Assembly: GCF_009296165.1 (NCBI RefSeq)
Contig: NZ_VUAZ01000007.1
Coordinates: 21,243 to 85,242 of the forward strand
From: Pseudomonas kitaguniensis
GTDB lineage: Bacteria; Pseudomonadota; Gammaproteobacteria; Pseudomonadales; Pseudomonadaceae
DNA: 64,000 nt
Direction of reading: 5' to 3'
Both the position numbers and the translations under genes were made by a program. Under the pieces are notes generated by a model. That model saw only the letters and a list, made by a program, of their open reading frames with translations. It was not told where the DNA came from and did no database searches. This document shows positions 27,125 through 36,001 of this stretch, one piece after another. The first letter of the stretch is position 1, and each line of letters begins with the position of its first letter.

Positions 27125-28582
27125 ATGCGGTTGCGACGATGGATACACGCCAGCGCGATGGCGCTGGGCTTTGGCCTGTTGCTGGCGGGTTGTGCCACGC
27201 CTTCAAGCACGGGAACCGGGCAGAGCCTGGACGCATTGCTGGCCGACCCGGCGCTGTATGGCGCGACTGTTTCGCTGACGGTGCGTGACGCGCGCAGTGG
27301 CAACACGCTGTATCAACACAACCCGAACACGCGGCTGGTGCCGGCTTCGAACCTCAAGCTGCTGACCACGGCGGCGGCGATGGACGTGCTGGGGCCGCAG
27401 TACCGTTTTGCCACGCAACTGCTCAGCAACGGCATACGCCAGGGTGATCGCCTGACCGGCAATTTGTACCTGCGCGGCCTGGGTGACCCAACCCTGCAGT
27501 TCGCTGATTACCAGGCACTGGCGGCGCAACTGGCCAGCCAGGGTGTGCGCCAGGTGCAGGGCGACTTGGTGTTCGACGACACCTGGTTTGACGACGAGCG
27601 GCTGGGTGTCGATTGGTCGCATGATGACGAAACCACCTACTACGGCGCGCAGATTTCAGCGCTGACCGTGTCACCCAATACAGATTTCGACGCGGGCAGC
27701 GTACGGGTCACGGCCAAGGCGCCAGTGGCCGTCGGCCGGCCGGTAAACGTCGACATCTACCCGCCCACGGATTACCTGCAACTGAGTAATCGCGCGGTCA
27801 GCGGGCCAGGCAATACCTATGCGATCAACCGTCGCCATGGCACCAACCTGTTGCAGCTCAGCGGCGCCATCGCGCCGGGCAAGCAGAGCGCGCAACTGGT
27901 CAGCGTGTGGGAGCCGACGCAGTTGGTCGCCAACCTGTTCGAGCAAGCGCTGGCGCAGCAGGGCATTAAGGTGTTTGGGCGCCGTGTGATCGGCGGCGCA
28001 ACCCCGACCACGGCGACGCAGCTGGCCGAGCACCAGTCGGCGCCATTGCAGGAGTTGATCACGCCGCTGCTCAAACTCTCGAACAACAACATGTCTGAAG
28101 CCTTGCTCAAGGCGATGGGCCGCCAGAGCGCCAACAGCGGTACGGCGGCGGCAGGTGTGGTGGCGGTGGCGGGGTTTCTCAAGCGTCAGGGGCTGGACAG
28201 CGCAACGCTGAACCAGGTTGACGGTTCGGGCCTGTCGCGGCGTAACCTGGTGTCGTCGCACACCCTCACCGACCTGCTACTGGCGGCGAGCAAACAGCCG
28301 TGGTTCAACGCCTGGTACAACGCATTGCCGATTGCCGGCAACAGCGACCGCATGATCGGCGGCAGCCTGCGTTATCGCTTGCGCGGCACGCCGGCCGAAA
28401 ACAACCTGCATGCCAAGACCGGCTCCATGGGCGGCGTGTCGAGCTTGAGCGGTTACCTCACCGACGCTTGCGGGCGCAAACGGGTGTTCGCCATGCTGAC
28501 CAATAACTACGTGGTGGCCGGCGCGCAGGTCAAGGCCTTGGAAAATCGTGTGGTGCTGGCCCTGTCAGGTTGTGACAATTGA
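27125..28582 (+). CDS. dacB: D-alanyl-D-alanine carboxypeptidase/endopeptidase, PBP4 (DacB) family
   Basis: 485 residues, class C low-molecular-weight penicillin-binding protein that trims peptidoglycan cross-links in the periplasm. The N-terminus (FGLLLAGCATPSS) has a lipobox, so it is probably a lipoprotein anchored at Cys23. Active-site motifs: Ser75-x-x-Lys78 (SNLK), SNN at about 319-321 and KTG at about 431-433. The large insert between the first two motifs is typical of PBP4. ATG at 27125. It ends one base before the convergent IclR gene. Confidence 0.9.
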   Translation: MRLRRWIHASAMALGFGLLLAGCATPSSTGTGQSLDALLADPALYGATVSLTVRDARSGNTLYQHNPNTRLVPASNLKLLTTAAAMDVLGPQYRFATQLLSNGIRQGDRLTGNLYLRGLGDPTLQFADYQALAAQLASQGVRQVQGDLVFDDTWFDDERLGVDWSHDDETTYYGAQISALTVSPNTDFDAGSVRVTAKAPVAVGRPVNVDIYPPTDYLQLSNRAVSGPGNTYAINRRHGTNLLQLSGAIAPGKQSAQLVSVWEPTQLVANLFEQALAQQGIKVFGRRVIGGATPTTATQLAEHQSAPLQELITPLLKLSNNNMSEALLKAMGRQSANSGTAAAGVVAVAGFLKRQGLDSATLNQVDGSGLSRRNLVSSHTLTDLLLAASKQPWFNAWYNALPIAGNSDRMIGGSLRYRLRGTPAENNLHAKTGSMGGVSSLSGYLTDACGRKRVFAMLTNNYVVAGAQVKALENRVVLALSGCDN

Positions 28583-28583
28583 T

Positions 28584-29363
28584 TCAAGGCTGATAGCCCA
28601 TCCGCCAACTCACGGCCCGCGTCGCCGCCAGCAAGCGCTGCGCTGCCGGGCCGTGTTCGTCGGCATGGAACAGTGAGGTGGGGCCAACCACCGTCATCAC
28701 CGCCGCCACGTGCCCGACCGCATTAAACACCGGCGCCGACAACGCATCGACACCCGGCATCAGCAACCCATGCACAAAATGCAGGCCACGGCGGCGGATC
28801 TGCTCGCACGCGCTGGCGTAGGCTTGCTCGTCGGCCAAGGCATGCGCGCTACCGGCTTGCACCTCGCGTTCACGCAGCTCCACGGTTTCCCGCGAGGGCA
28901 GGAAAGCGCTGAACACCAGCCCGGTGGACGAACTGAGCAGCGGCAAAACCGAACCCAATTGCGTCACCACGGTGATCGCGCGTACCGCCGGCTCAATGTG
29001 CACCACCGTCGCGCCCTGGTTACCCCACACGGCCAGAAAGCAGGTTTCATTCAACTCATCGCGCAACTCCGCCAGCGGCAGCGCGCCGACTTTCAACACG
29101 TCCATGCTGCTCAGCGCAGCCAGGCCCACGCGCAACGCTTCGCGGCCCAGGCCGTAATGGTTGGTGGCGGTGTTCTGTTCGGCAAACCCCGAGGCAATCA
29201 GCGCCTGCAAATAGCGGTGCACTTTGCTCGCCGGCATTTGCACATGCTCCGCCAGGCGCGACAGCGAGGTGGCCGGCGACAGTTCGGCAAGCGCCTTGAG
29301 AATATCGGTGCCCACTTCGGCCGAGCGGACTTTCTGTTTACCGGTGTCGCGGGGCTTTTCCAT
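28584..29363 (-). CDS. hmgR: IclR-family regulator of homogentisate catabolism (HmgR)
   Basis: 259-residue repressor. N-terminal winged HTH (about 15-75: VGTDILKALAELSPATSLSRLAEHVQMPASKVHRYLQAL) and C-terminal IclR effector domain (ATVVHIEPAVRAITVV, SSTGLVFSAFLPS). In P. putida the IclR protein divergent from hmgABC represses it and responds to homogentisate; the same arrangement here supports the name. ATG at 29363; an ATG at 29426 would place 21 residues inside the operator region. Likely operators are the TTACG half-sites at 29428-29452. Confidence 0.88.
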   Translation of the reverse strand: MEKPRDTGKQKVRSAEVGTDILKALAELSPATSLSRLAEHVQMPASKVHRYLQALIASGFAEQNTATNHYGLGREALRVGLAALSSMDVLKVGALPLAELRDELNETCFLAVWGNQGATVVHIEPAVRAITVVTQLGSVLPLLSSSTGLVFSAFLPSRETVELREREVQAGSAHALADEQAYASACEQIRRRGLHFVHGLLMPGVDALSAPVFNAVGHVAAVMTVVGPTSLFHADEHGPAAQRLLAATRAVSWRMGYQP

Positions 29364-29427
29364 GGGGGCGCGGGAATCCGAAAGATGAATGGGCGTCTTT
29401 ATAGCTTGACGCTCAAGAGTGATCAAA

Positions 29428-29452
29428 TTACGTTATGCGTAAACCGATTACG
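29428..29452. promoter_or_regulatory. Putative HmgR operator (three phased half-sites)
   Basis: TTACG-N5-CGTAA-N5-TTACG: two overlapping perfect inverted repeats sharing the central half-site, 29428-29442 and 29438-29452, centred between hmgR and hmgA. A TTGACG (29406) suitable as a -35 element precedes it by 17 bases, so a bound repressor would cover the promoter. Confidence 0.7.
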
Positions 29453-29483
29453 ATAAAAATAACAGACCCTCAGAGGACGCTGC

Positions 29484-30767
29484 ATGAACCTCGAATACCT
29501 GTCGGGCTTCGGCAATCAATTCGCCAGCGAAGCCCTGCCCGGCGCGCTGCCCGTTGGCCAGAACTCCCCGCAAAAAGCCCCTTACGGCCTGTACGCCGAA
29601 CTGTTCTCCGGCACCGCGTTCACCATGCTCCGCAGCGAAGCCCGGCGCACCTGGCTGTACCGCATTCAGCCGTCGGCCAATCACCCGGCGTTCGTCAAAC
29701 TTGAGCGGCAACTGGCCGGTGGGCCGCTGGGCGCGGTGACGCCGAATCGGCTGCGCTGGAACCCGCTGGAGATGCCCGGCGAGCCCACGGATTTTATCGA
29801 CGGGCTGGCAGGCATGGTCGCCAACGCGGCGTCGGAACAGGCGTCAGGCATCAGCATTTACAATTACCAGGCCAATCGCTCGATGGAGCGGGTGTTCTTC
29901 AACGCCGATGGCGAATTGTTGATCGTCCCCCAGCAAGGTCGCCTGCGCATTGCCACTGAGTTGGGCGCGCTGGACGTCGAACCGCTGGAAATCGCCGTGC
30001 TGCCGCGTGGCCTGAAATTTCGCGTCGAGCTGCTCGATGCTCAAGCGCGCGGCTATGTCGCGGAAAACCACGGCGCGCCGCTGCGTCTGCCCGACCTTGG
30101 CCCGATTGGCAGCAATGGCCTGGCCAACCCGCGTGACTTCCTCACCCCGGTCGCGCGGTACGAAGACCTCAAGCAACCGACCACACTGGTGCAAAAATTT
30201 CTCGGCGAACTGTGGGCCTGCGAGTTGGACCATTCGCCGCTGAACGTGGTGGCCTGGCACGGCAATAACGTGCCATACAAATACGACCTGCGCCGCTTCA
30301 ACACCCTCGGCACGGTGAGTTTTGACCACCCGGACCCGTCGATTTTCACCGTGCTGACCTCGCCCACCAGCGTGCACGGCCTGGCCAACCTCGACTTTGT
30401 GATCTTCCCGCCACGCTGGATGGTGGCCGAAAACACCTTCCGTCCGCCGTGGTTCCACCGCAACCTGATGAACGAATACATGGGCTTGATCCAGGGCGCG
30501 TACGACGCCAAGGCCGAGGGTTTCCTGCCCGGCGGCGCGTCGCTGCACAGCTGCATGAGCGCCCATGGCCCGGACGGCGAAACCTGCACCAAGGCGATCA
30601 ACGCAGAACTGGCGCCGCACAAGATCGATAACACCATGGCCTTCATGTTCGAAACCAGCCAAGTGCTGCGCCCCACCCAGTTCGCCCTTGAATGCGCGCA
30701 ACTGCAAACCAGCTATGACGCGTGCTGGGCCTCGCTGCCTGCCACCTTCAACCCGAACCGGAGATAA
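29484..30767 (+). CDS. hmgA: Homogentisate 1,2-dioxygenase
   Basis: Opens the ring of homogentisate to maleylacetoacetate, the central step of phenylalanine/tyrosine breakdown; cytosolic Fe(II) enzyme. 427 residues, near family length. Conserved blocks: [19 protein letters not shown] at the N-terminus, [12 protein letters not shown], and [15 protein letters not shown] plus [12 protein letters not shown], which hold the His-Glu-His iron ligands. GAGG lies upstream of the ATG. First gene of hmgABC; loss of it typically causes brown pigment. Confidence 0.96.
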   Translation: MNLEYLSGFGNQFASEALPGALPVGQNSPQKAPYGLYAELFSGTAFTMLRSEARRTWLYRIQPSANHPAFVKLERQLAGGPLGAVTPNRLRWNPLEMPGEPTDFIDGLAGMVANAASEQASGISIYNYQANRSMERVFFNADGELLIVPQQGRLRIATELGALDVEPLEIAVLPRGLKFRVELLDAQARGYVAENHGAPLRLPDLGPIGSNGLANPRDFLTPVARYEDLKQPTTLVQKFLGELWACELDHSPLNVVAWHGNNVPYKYDLRRFNTLGTVSFDHPDPSIFTVLTSPTSVHGLANLDFVIFPPRWMVAENTFRPPWFHRNLMNEYMGLIQGAYDAKAEGFLPGGASLHSCMSAHGPDGETCTKAINAELAPHKIDNTMAFMFETSQVLRPTQFALECAQLQTSYDACWASLPATFNPNRR

Positions 30768-30770
30768 CCC

Positions 30771-32057
30771 ATGACTCAGCCAACACTTGCCCGCAGTTGG
30801 GTGAACTCCGCCAACGGCCACCGCGATTTCCCCCTGCAAAACTTGCCGCTGGGCGTGTTCAGCATCAACGGCTCGGCACCGCGCAGTGGCGTGGCGATTG
30901 GTGATTCGATTCTCGACCTGCATGCGGCGCTGGACGAATTTGACGGCGACGCCCGGCGTGCGGTTGAAGCGGCCGCCGGTGGCCAGTTGAATGCATTCTT
31001 CGAACTCGGCCGTGGCCCGCGCGTAGCCTTGCGCGAGCGCCTGTTGGAACTGCTCGCCGAAGGCAGCCCGTTGCAAGCGCGTGAGGCGCAGGTGCTGCAC
31101 CGCGCCGCCGACTGCGAGTTGCATTTGCCGGCGAACATCAGCGACTACACCGACTTCTATGTCGGCATCGAGCACGCGCAAAACGTCGGCAAACTGTTCC
31201 GCCCTGATAGCCCCTTGCTGCCTAACTACAAATACGTGCCGATTGGTTACCACGGGCGCGCCTCGACTGTTCGCCCCTCCGGCACGCAGGTGCGGCGCCC
31301 CAAAGGCCAGACGCTGCCCGCTGGCCACACCGAGCCGACGTTCGGCCCGTGCGCGCGCCTGGATTTCGAACTGGAACTGGGCATCTGGATCGGCCAGGGC
31401 AATGCCATTGGCGACGCGATTGCGATTGGCGATGCCGCCGAGCATATCGCCGGTTTCTGCCTGCTCAACGACTGGTCGGCGCGCGATATTCAGGCGTGGG
31501 AATACCAGCCGCTGGGGCCGTTTTTGTCGAAAAGCTTCATTACCAGCATTTCGCCGTGGGTCGTCACGGCAGAGGCGCTGGAGCCATTTCGCACGGCCCA
31601 ACCGGCGCGCCCTGAAGGCGACCCGCAGCCGCTGTCTTACCTGCTGGACCCGCGTGATCAGGCGGCTGGCGGCTTTGATATCGAATTGGAGGCGTTGCTG
31701 ACCACCGCCGCCATGCGCGAACAAAACCTGCCGGCCCATCGCCTGACGCTGAGCAACACCCAGTACATGTACTGGACCGTGGCGCAAATGGTCGCGCATC
31801 ACAGCGTCAACGGTTGCCAGTTGCAGGCCGGTGACCTGTTTGGTTCGGGCACCTTGTCGGGGCCGCAGCCAGCGCAATTCGGCAGCCTCTTGGAGATCAC
31901 CGAAGGCGGCAAAAAGCCGATTGAATTGGCCTCCGGCGAGGTGCGCAAGTTCCTTGAGGACGGCGATGAAATCATCCTGCGTGCGCGTTGCAGCCGCGAA
32001 GGTTTTGCCTCCATCGGCTTCGGCGAATGCCGTGGCACTGTGGTCGCGGCGCGCTAA
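30771..32057 (+). CDS. hmgB: Fumarylacetoacetase
   Basis: Hydrolyses fumarylacetoacetate to fumarate and acetoacetate, the last step of the pathway. 428 residues with the SH3-like N-terminal domain (SWVNSANGHRDFPLQNLPLGVFS) and the C-terminal FAH fold. Metal and active-site segments are YTDFYVGIEHAQNVG, LDFELELGIWIG and LNDWSARDIQAWEYQPLGPF. It starts three bases after hmgA, so the two are coupled. Confidence 0.96.
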   Translation: MTQPTLARSWVNSANGHRDFPLQNLPLGVFSINGSAPRSGVAIGDSILDLHAALDEFDGDARRAVEAAAGGQLNAFFELGRGPRVALRERLLELLAEGSPLQAREAQVLHRAADCELHLPANISDYTDFYVGIEHAQNVGKLFRPDSPLLPNYKYVPIGYHGRASTVRPSGTQVRRPKGQTLPAGHTEPTFGPCARLDFELELGIWIGQGNAIGDAIAIGDAAEHIAGFCLLNDWSARDIQAWEYQPLGPFLSKSFITSISPWVVTAEALEPFRTAQPARPEGDPQPLSYLLDPRDQAAGGFDIELEALLTTAAMREQNLPAHRLTLSNTQYMYWTVAQMVAHHSVNGCQLQAGDLFGSGTLSGPQPAQFGSLLEITEGGKKPIELASGEVRKFLEDGDEIILRARCSREGFASIGFGECRGTVVAAR

Positions 32058-32069
32058 GAGGGCAGGGTG

Positions 32070-32705
32070 ATGGAACTCTATACCTATTACCGCTCGACCT
32101 CGTCGTACCGCGTGCGTATCGCCTTGGCGCTCAAGGGTCTGGACTTCACGGCGCTGCCGGTGAATTTGCTGGTGCCGGCAGGCGGCGCCAATCGCCAGCC
32201 CGAGTATTTGGCGATCAACCCGCAGGGCCGCGTGCCGGCCTTGCGCACCGACGACGGCGACCTGTTAATTCAATCGCCGGCGATCATCGAGTACCTGGAT
32301 GAACGTTATCCACAGGCGCCGCTGCTCTCGAAAAACCTGATAACCCGTGCACATGAGCGCGCGGTGGCGTCGATCATCGGCTGCGATATTCACCCGCTGC
32401 ACAACTCCAGCCCGCAGAACCTGCTGCGGCAGTGGGGGCATGATGAGGCGCAAGTGCTCGAATGGATCGGGCATTGGGTCAGCCAGGGCTTGGCGACGGT
32501 AGAACAGTTGATTGGCGACACGGGGTTTTGTTTCGGCGAGCAGCCGGGGCTCGCGGACGCGTTCCTGATTCCGCAGTTGTATGCAGCGGAGCGCTTCAAG
32601 GTGCCGCTGGCGGCGTACCCGCGAATCGGCCGGGTGGCCGCGTTGGCGGCGCAGCATCCGGCGTTTGTGCAGGCGCATCCGGCCAATCAGCCGGATACAC
32701 CCTGA
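32070..32705 (+). CDS. hmgC: Maleylacetoacetate isomerase (zeta-class GST)
   Basis: Glutathione-dependent cis-trans isomerisation of maleylacetoacetate to fumarylacetoacetate. 211 residues: thioredoxin-like domain with YYRSTSSYRVRIALALKG (the zeta-class SSC motif reads SSY here) and QSPAIIEYLDERYP, and a C-terminal helical domain with GFCFGEQPGLADAFLIPQLY. ATG at 32070 with GAGGG seven bases upstream; a GTG at 32067 is in frame. Third gene of hmgABC, 12 bases after hmgB. Confidence 0.94.
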   Translation: MELYTYYRSTSSYRVRIALALKGLDFTALPVNLLVPAGGANRQPEYLAINPQGRVPALRTDDGDLLIQSPAIIEYLDERYPQAPLLSKNLITRAHERAVASIIGCDIHPLHNSSPQNLLRQWGHDEAQVLEWIGHWVSQGLATVEQLIGDTGFCFGEQPGLADAFLIPQLYAAERFKVPLAAYPRIGRVAALAAQHPAFVQAHPANQPDTP

Positions 32706-32764
32706 GTCATTGAGGGCGCTGATTTTTTGGAGAGTGGGCTGCTGTGGTGAGCAAGCCAAGTATT

Positions 32765-33568
32765 TCAGTGCACGACCGCGCTGGGCGGCAGGCTGCCCAG
32801 CCGCTCGGTCAAGCGCAGGCGCTGGATCGGGTCTTCGCTGAGCAATAAGGCATGTTCCAGGTCAAAACGCTCGGCGCTCGGGCAATCCAGGCGCTGGTAC
32901 AGGCTGGCCCGCGCCAAGTAATCGGCGGCGCTGGCATTGCCCAGCTCCAGCACGCGTTCGGCATCGACCAAGGCGGCCAGCGGCGCGTCGTTGGAGAGGT
33001 GCAGTTGGCGCAGGTTGCGAGACAGCCGTTGCAGGATCGAGCGCGGTTCGGCGGTGATCAGGTGGTCGGCGTGCAACTTAAGGTTCGGCCCGTACTGACG
33101 GTGCAGCAATTCGCGACAGTCATTCGGGTACAGGCGCCGCCCGCCGCACGGGTCGAGCAAATGATCGGCACCGGGCACGCGCAGCAAAAAATGCCCAGGG
33201 AAGTTCACGCCGACCATGGGGATGTTCAAGCGCCGTGCCATCTCCAGCGCGATCAGGCCCATGGCCAGAGGTTGCCCGCGTTTGCGCTGCAGCACTTGGT
33301 CGAGCAAAGCAGCGGCGGGGCGCAGCGGGCTAAAGTCGTCCTGAGCATACCCGAGGTCGTTCATCCGTCGCAGCAGTGGCTGGCCGAGTTCATCTGCCGG
33401 CAACAGCGGCATGCCGGTGCTGAGCTGTTGTTGCAGCACGCTGAGTTCTTGCAGGATCATCGGCGGCCGCACGTCCGAGTCGTGCTCGGCAGCAATCCAC
33501 AGCGCCGCTTCAAACAGCGCAGGGGGTGAACGGTCCAGGCAGGCGAAAAAAGCTTTGCGGGGATTCAT
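32765..33568 (-). CDS. SirB1-family protein (transglutaminase-like / TPR)
   Basis: 267 residues. The N-terminal transglutaminase-like SirB1 domain (about 30-180) contains LLDQVLQRKRGQPLAMGLIALEMARRLNIPMVGVNFPGHFLLRV and DPCGGRRLY. A C-terminal TPR-like part follows (DAERVLELGNASAADYLARASLYQRLDC). The usual transglutaminase triad is not obvious, as in other SirB1 proteins. Function unknown; SirB1 genes often sit near prfA/hemK in other bacteria but not here. ATG at 33568. Confidence 0.82.
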   Translation of the reverse strand: MNPRKAFFACLDRSPPALFEAALWIAAEHDSDVRPPMILQELSVLQQQLSTGMPLLPADELGQPLLRRMNDLGYAQDDFSPLRPAAALLDQVLQRKRGQPLAMGLIALEMARRLNIPMVGVNFPGHFLLRVPGADHLLDPCGGRRLYPNDCRELLHRQYGPNLKLHADHLITAEPRSILQRLSRNLRQLHLSNDAPLAALVDAERVLELGNASAADYLARASLYQRLDCPSAERFDLEHALLLSEDPIQRLRLTERLGSLPPSAVVH

Positions 33569-33755
33569 TGCATTCTCCGGCGTATGCCCCCGTTTTAGCC
33601 TTGCTGCGAATTTTCGTCCAGTGACTTAATAAATTTCCTGCCTGCTTATGTCACAGGTCCCACAAAATCGGCTGGGCTTATTCCAGCGCACTTCAGCAGT
33701 TTTCTGCCGCAAGCCTATACTTGGCCTCTAACAGACGTGATCCGGGAGCTTGACG

Positions 33756-34774
33756 ATGTTTGCTCTCATGCACAGCAACCGCCTTGAATCGCTGCACCTG
33801 AGCATCGACCCGGTGACCGGGCTGAAAGCCGTGATAGCCATTCATAACAGCCGCTTGGGCCCAGCCTTGGGCGGTTGTCGCTATCTTGCCTACGCCGACG
33901 ATGAAAGTGCCGTGGCCGATGCCGCGCGCCTGGCCCGGGGCATGAGCTACAAAGCCGCGCTGGCCGGCCTGCCAGTGGGCGGCGGCACGGCGGTGATCAT
34001 CCGCCCGGTGCACGTCGAAAGCCGCGCGGCCTTGTTTGAGGCGTTCGGCCGCTGCATCGAAAGGCTCGACGGCCGCTTCATCACCGCCATCGACAGCGGC
34101 ACCTCGGTGGCCGACATGGATTGCATCGCTCAACACACCCGCTTCGTCACCAGCACCACCGCCGCCGGCGACCCCGCGCCGCATGCCGCCATGGGTGTGT
34201 TCACCGGCATTCGCACCACCGCCATGGCGCGTTTGGGCAGCGACAACCTCGAAGGCTTGCGCGTGGCGGTTCAAGGCCTCGGCAACGTAGGTTATGCACT
34301 GGCCGAACAACTGCACGCCGCCGGCGCTGAACTGTTGGTCAGCGACATCGACCCCGGCAAAGTGCAACTGGCCATGGAACAACTTGGCGCCCACCCCATC
34401 GCCAACGACGCCTTGCTCAGTACGCCCTGCGACATCCTCGCGCCTGCGGCCTCGGCGCCGTGTTCAACCGGCACAGCGTCGGCCAACTGCGCTGCGCAGC
34501 CGTGGCCGGTTCCGCCAGCGCGCAACTGAGCAACCTCGACATCGCCGACCAGTTGGAGGCGCGCGGCATCCTCTACGCCCCGGACTACGTGATCAACTCC
34601 GGCGGCCTGATCTACGTCGCGCTCAAACACGGCGGCGCCGAGCTGGCCGACATCACCGCGCACCTGTCGAACATCGGCACCCGCCTCACCGAAATCTTCG
34701 CCCACGCCCAAGCCGAAAAACGCTCACCCGCACGCGTCGCAGACGAATTGGCCGAGCGCCTGCTGTACAAATAA
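33756..34774 (+). pseudogene. Leucine (Glu/Leu/Phe/Val-type) dehydrogenase, frameshifted and lacking catalytic Lys
   Basis: Would encode a 339-residue NAD-dependent amino-acid dehydrogenase if one base were restored. The first frame runs MFALMHSNRLESLHLSIDPV to CDILAP near 34444. The rest (CGLGAVFNRHSVGQLRCAAV to ERLLYK) lies in the next frame, consistent with loss of one C near 34443-34445. The Rossmann motif VAVQGLGNVGYALAEQL is intact. The substrate Lys (MSYK, residue 66) is present, but the second, catalytic lysine of the GGGK motif, 12 residues later, is Thr78 (GGGT, ACG at 33987). Two independent lesions argue for a decayed gene. ATG 33756 with GGGAG upstream. Confidence 0.87.
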
Positions 34775-34783
34775 GCCAGGCAT

Positions 34784-34812
34784 TAAAAAGCCCTGAATCG
34801 TTGATTCAGGGC
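34784..34812 (-). terminator. Intrinsic terminator of yebG
   Basis: Perfect 10-bp stem (34790-34799 with 34803-34812) with a GTT loop. The A5 run at 34785-34789 reads as a U run on the minus strand, so it terminates yebG. On the plus strand it lacks a U tract and could serve only weakly for the dehydrogenase gene. Confidence 0.8.
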
Positions 34813-34827
34813 CTGTTCAATTCGGGC

Positions 34828-35088
34828 TTACTCCGCCGCTGCGTTGAGCAACTCGGACAAGGCATCCGGTTGGCTCTTGAACGCCTTGGCAAACACATCG
34901 CGATTCTTCGCCATGTAGATACCGGCTTCTTCCACCTGCTGCTCGCTCAGCGACGGCACGGCTTTTTGCAACACTTCTGCCAGCAACTCAGCGAGTTCAA
35001 GCATCTTGTCATGACGATCAGCTTCGGCTTTATCCATGAACAAACGCTCCAGATCTCGGCTGCTGCGGTATACCACTTCGACGGCCAT
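34828..35088 (-). CDS. yebG: YebG-family SOS-induced protein
   Basis: 86 residues, homologous to E. coli YebG across its length: MAVEVVYRSSRDLERLF, the KAEADRHDKMLELAELLAEVL helix and QQVEEAGIYMAKNRDVFAKAF. YebG is a DNA-damage-induced protein of unknown biochemical role. A near-perfect LexA box lies 44 bases upstream, so SOS control is strongly supported. Single gene with its own terminator. Confidence 0.9.
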   Translation of the reverse strand: MAVEVVYRSSRDLERLFMDKAEADRHDKMLELAELLAEVLQKAVPSLSEQQVEEAGIYMAKNRDVFAKAFKSQPDALSELLNAAAE

Positions 35089-35131
35089 TCACCACCTCAC
35101 ATGCCTTCACGATAGTTGTCTTTTGCGAATA

Positions 35132-35147
35132 CTGTATTTATATACAG
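35132..35147. promoter_or_regulatory. LexA (SOS) box upstream of yebG
   Basis: CTGTATTTATATACAG differs from the ideal CTGTATATATATACAG at one position (T for A in the centre). It is placed where it would cover the yebG promoter. Confidence 0.92.
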
Positions 35148-35268
35148 CAAAAAGAGTAAGCCAAACCGCCGGGTTTGGGTAGTAGTTTTTTAATGTAGCC
35201 GGGAAATAGGGGTTTGCTACAACGGAAATTTCGTACGGCGCGGTGAGGTTGCCGCGTAATCCTGCGTT

Positions 35269-35331
35269 GGTTTACCTTCTCCGGGTCTTGCAGCTGCAGG
35301 GCCGAGCTTGGCGGCTCGATTAAGGTAAACC
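35269..35331 (+). promoter_or_regulatory. Long inverted repeat in the leader of the DUF6124 gene
   Basis: GGTTTACCTT (35269-35278) and AAGGTAAACC (35322-35331) are perfect 10-base complements. Between them lies a nested CGAGC/GCTCG hairpin and a GCAGCTGC palindrome. The element ends 26 bases before the ATG at 35358, so it is either a structured 5' leader or an operator pair. Confidence 0.5.
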
Positions 35332-35357
35332 TATTCAGTTAACTACGGAGCTGCACA

Positions 35358-35618
35358 ATGGGAACAAATACCTCCCGTAACGCCGACCATTTGAATCCAG
35401 AGCCGCCTGTCACGCTCTTCAACGTAACCCGGAAAACTGACACCGAAACCCTACTGGCCAACGCCAGTGAAACCTTAAGCAGTGCCCGTGAAATGGCCAA
35501 TACGCTGGCATTTGACCTTGAAGGTCCGCAGCGAAGCCTGGTACTGGCTATTCACCAGTTGGTTGAAATGGGCGGCCTGCTTGTCGAACGAGCACTGGAG
35601 CAAGTCGCCCCAGCCTGA
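35358..35618 (+). CDS. Small DUF6124-family protein
   Basis: 86 residues, acidic and helical. The segment DTETLLANASETLSSAREMANTLAFDLEGPQRSLVLAIHQLVEMGGLLVERAL matches the pattern of the small DUF6124 proteins found in many copies in Pseudomonas genomes. No signal peptide, no catalytic motif, function unknown. It is preceded by a notable inverted repeat (35269-35331) and followed by a chimeric REP pair. GGAG lies upstream of the ATG. Confidence 0.72.
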   Translation: MGTNTSRNADHLNPEPPVTLFNVTRKTDTETLLANASETLSSAREMANTLAFDLEGPQRSLVLAIHQLVEMGGLLVERALEQVAPA

Positions 35619-35700
35619 CGCCAATCCGGCGCTCGCAAGCCTGTTCTGGCTTACACACCTGTTCAGGCCTGCGAGGTTATCGTGGCGAGCGCGCCCTTTG

Positions 35701-35830
35701 TGGCGAGCGGGCTTGCTCGCGTTGGGCTGCGAAGCGGCCCCAATTCAGGCGATGATGTTTTTTCAGGTAAAACCGGGTTGCAGGTTTCAGGGCCGCTGCG
35801 CGCCCCATCGGGAGCAAGCCCCCTCGCCAC
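35701..35830. repeat. Chimeric REP pair (two sequence classes)
   Basis: The left arm GGCGAGCGGGCTTGCTCGCG belongs to the class seen at 1725. The right arm ATCGGGAGCAAGCCCCC belongs to the class seen at 390. The arms are mutually inverted but separated by about 85 bases and not fully complementary. With the flanking sequence they fill the 383-base gap between 35618 and psiE, in which I see no gene. Confidence 0.75.
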
Positions 35831-36001
35831 TGCAAGCCGCCTTCCCACAGCGCCCCCCGCCACAGGTTATGTGTTTGCCTTGTGTCTCATGTCAGGCGGC
35901 CATCATCTCACTTCCCAGCCTCTGGCCTTTTTTCTGCATGCAGAATAACCGTCACGTCCAACCCGCATTATCCGGTCGAGCCGACCTAAGGAAACATCAT
36001 C

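Noticed and set aside
35161..35191. Hairpin CCAAACC/GGTTTGG followed by T6
   Set aside because: The T run is eight bases beyond the stem and no plus-strand transcript is known to end here; too weak to call a terminator.
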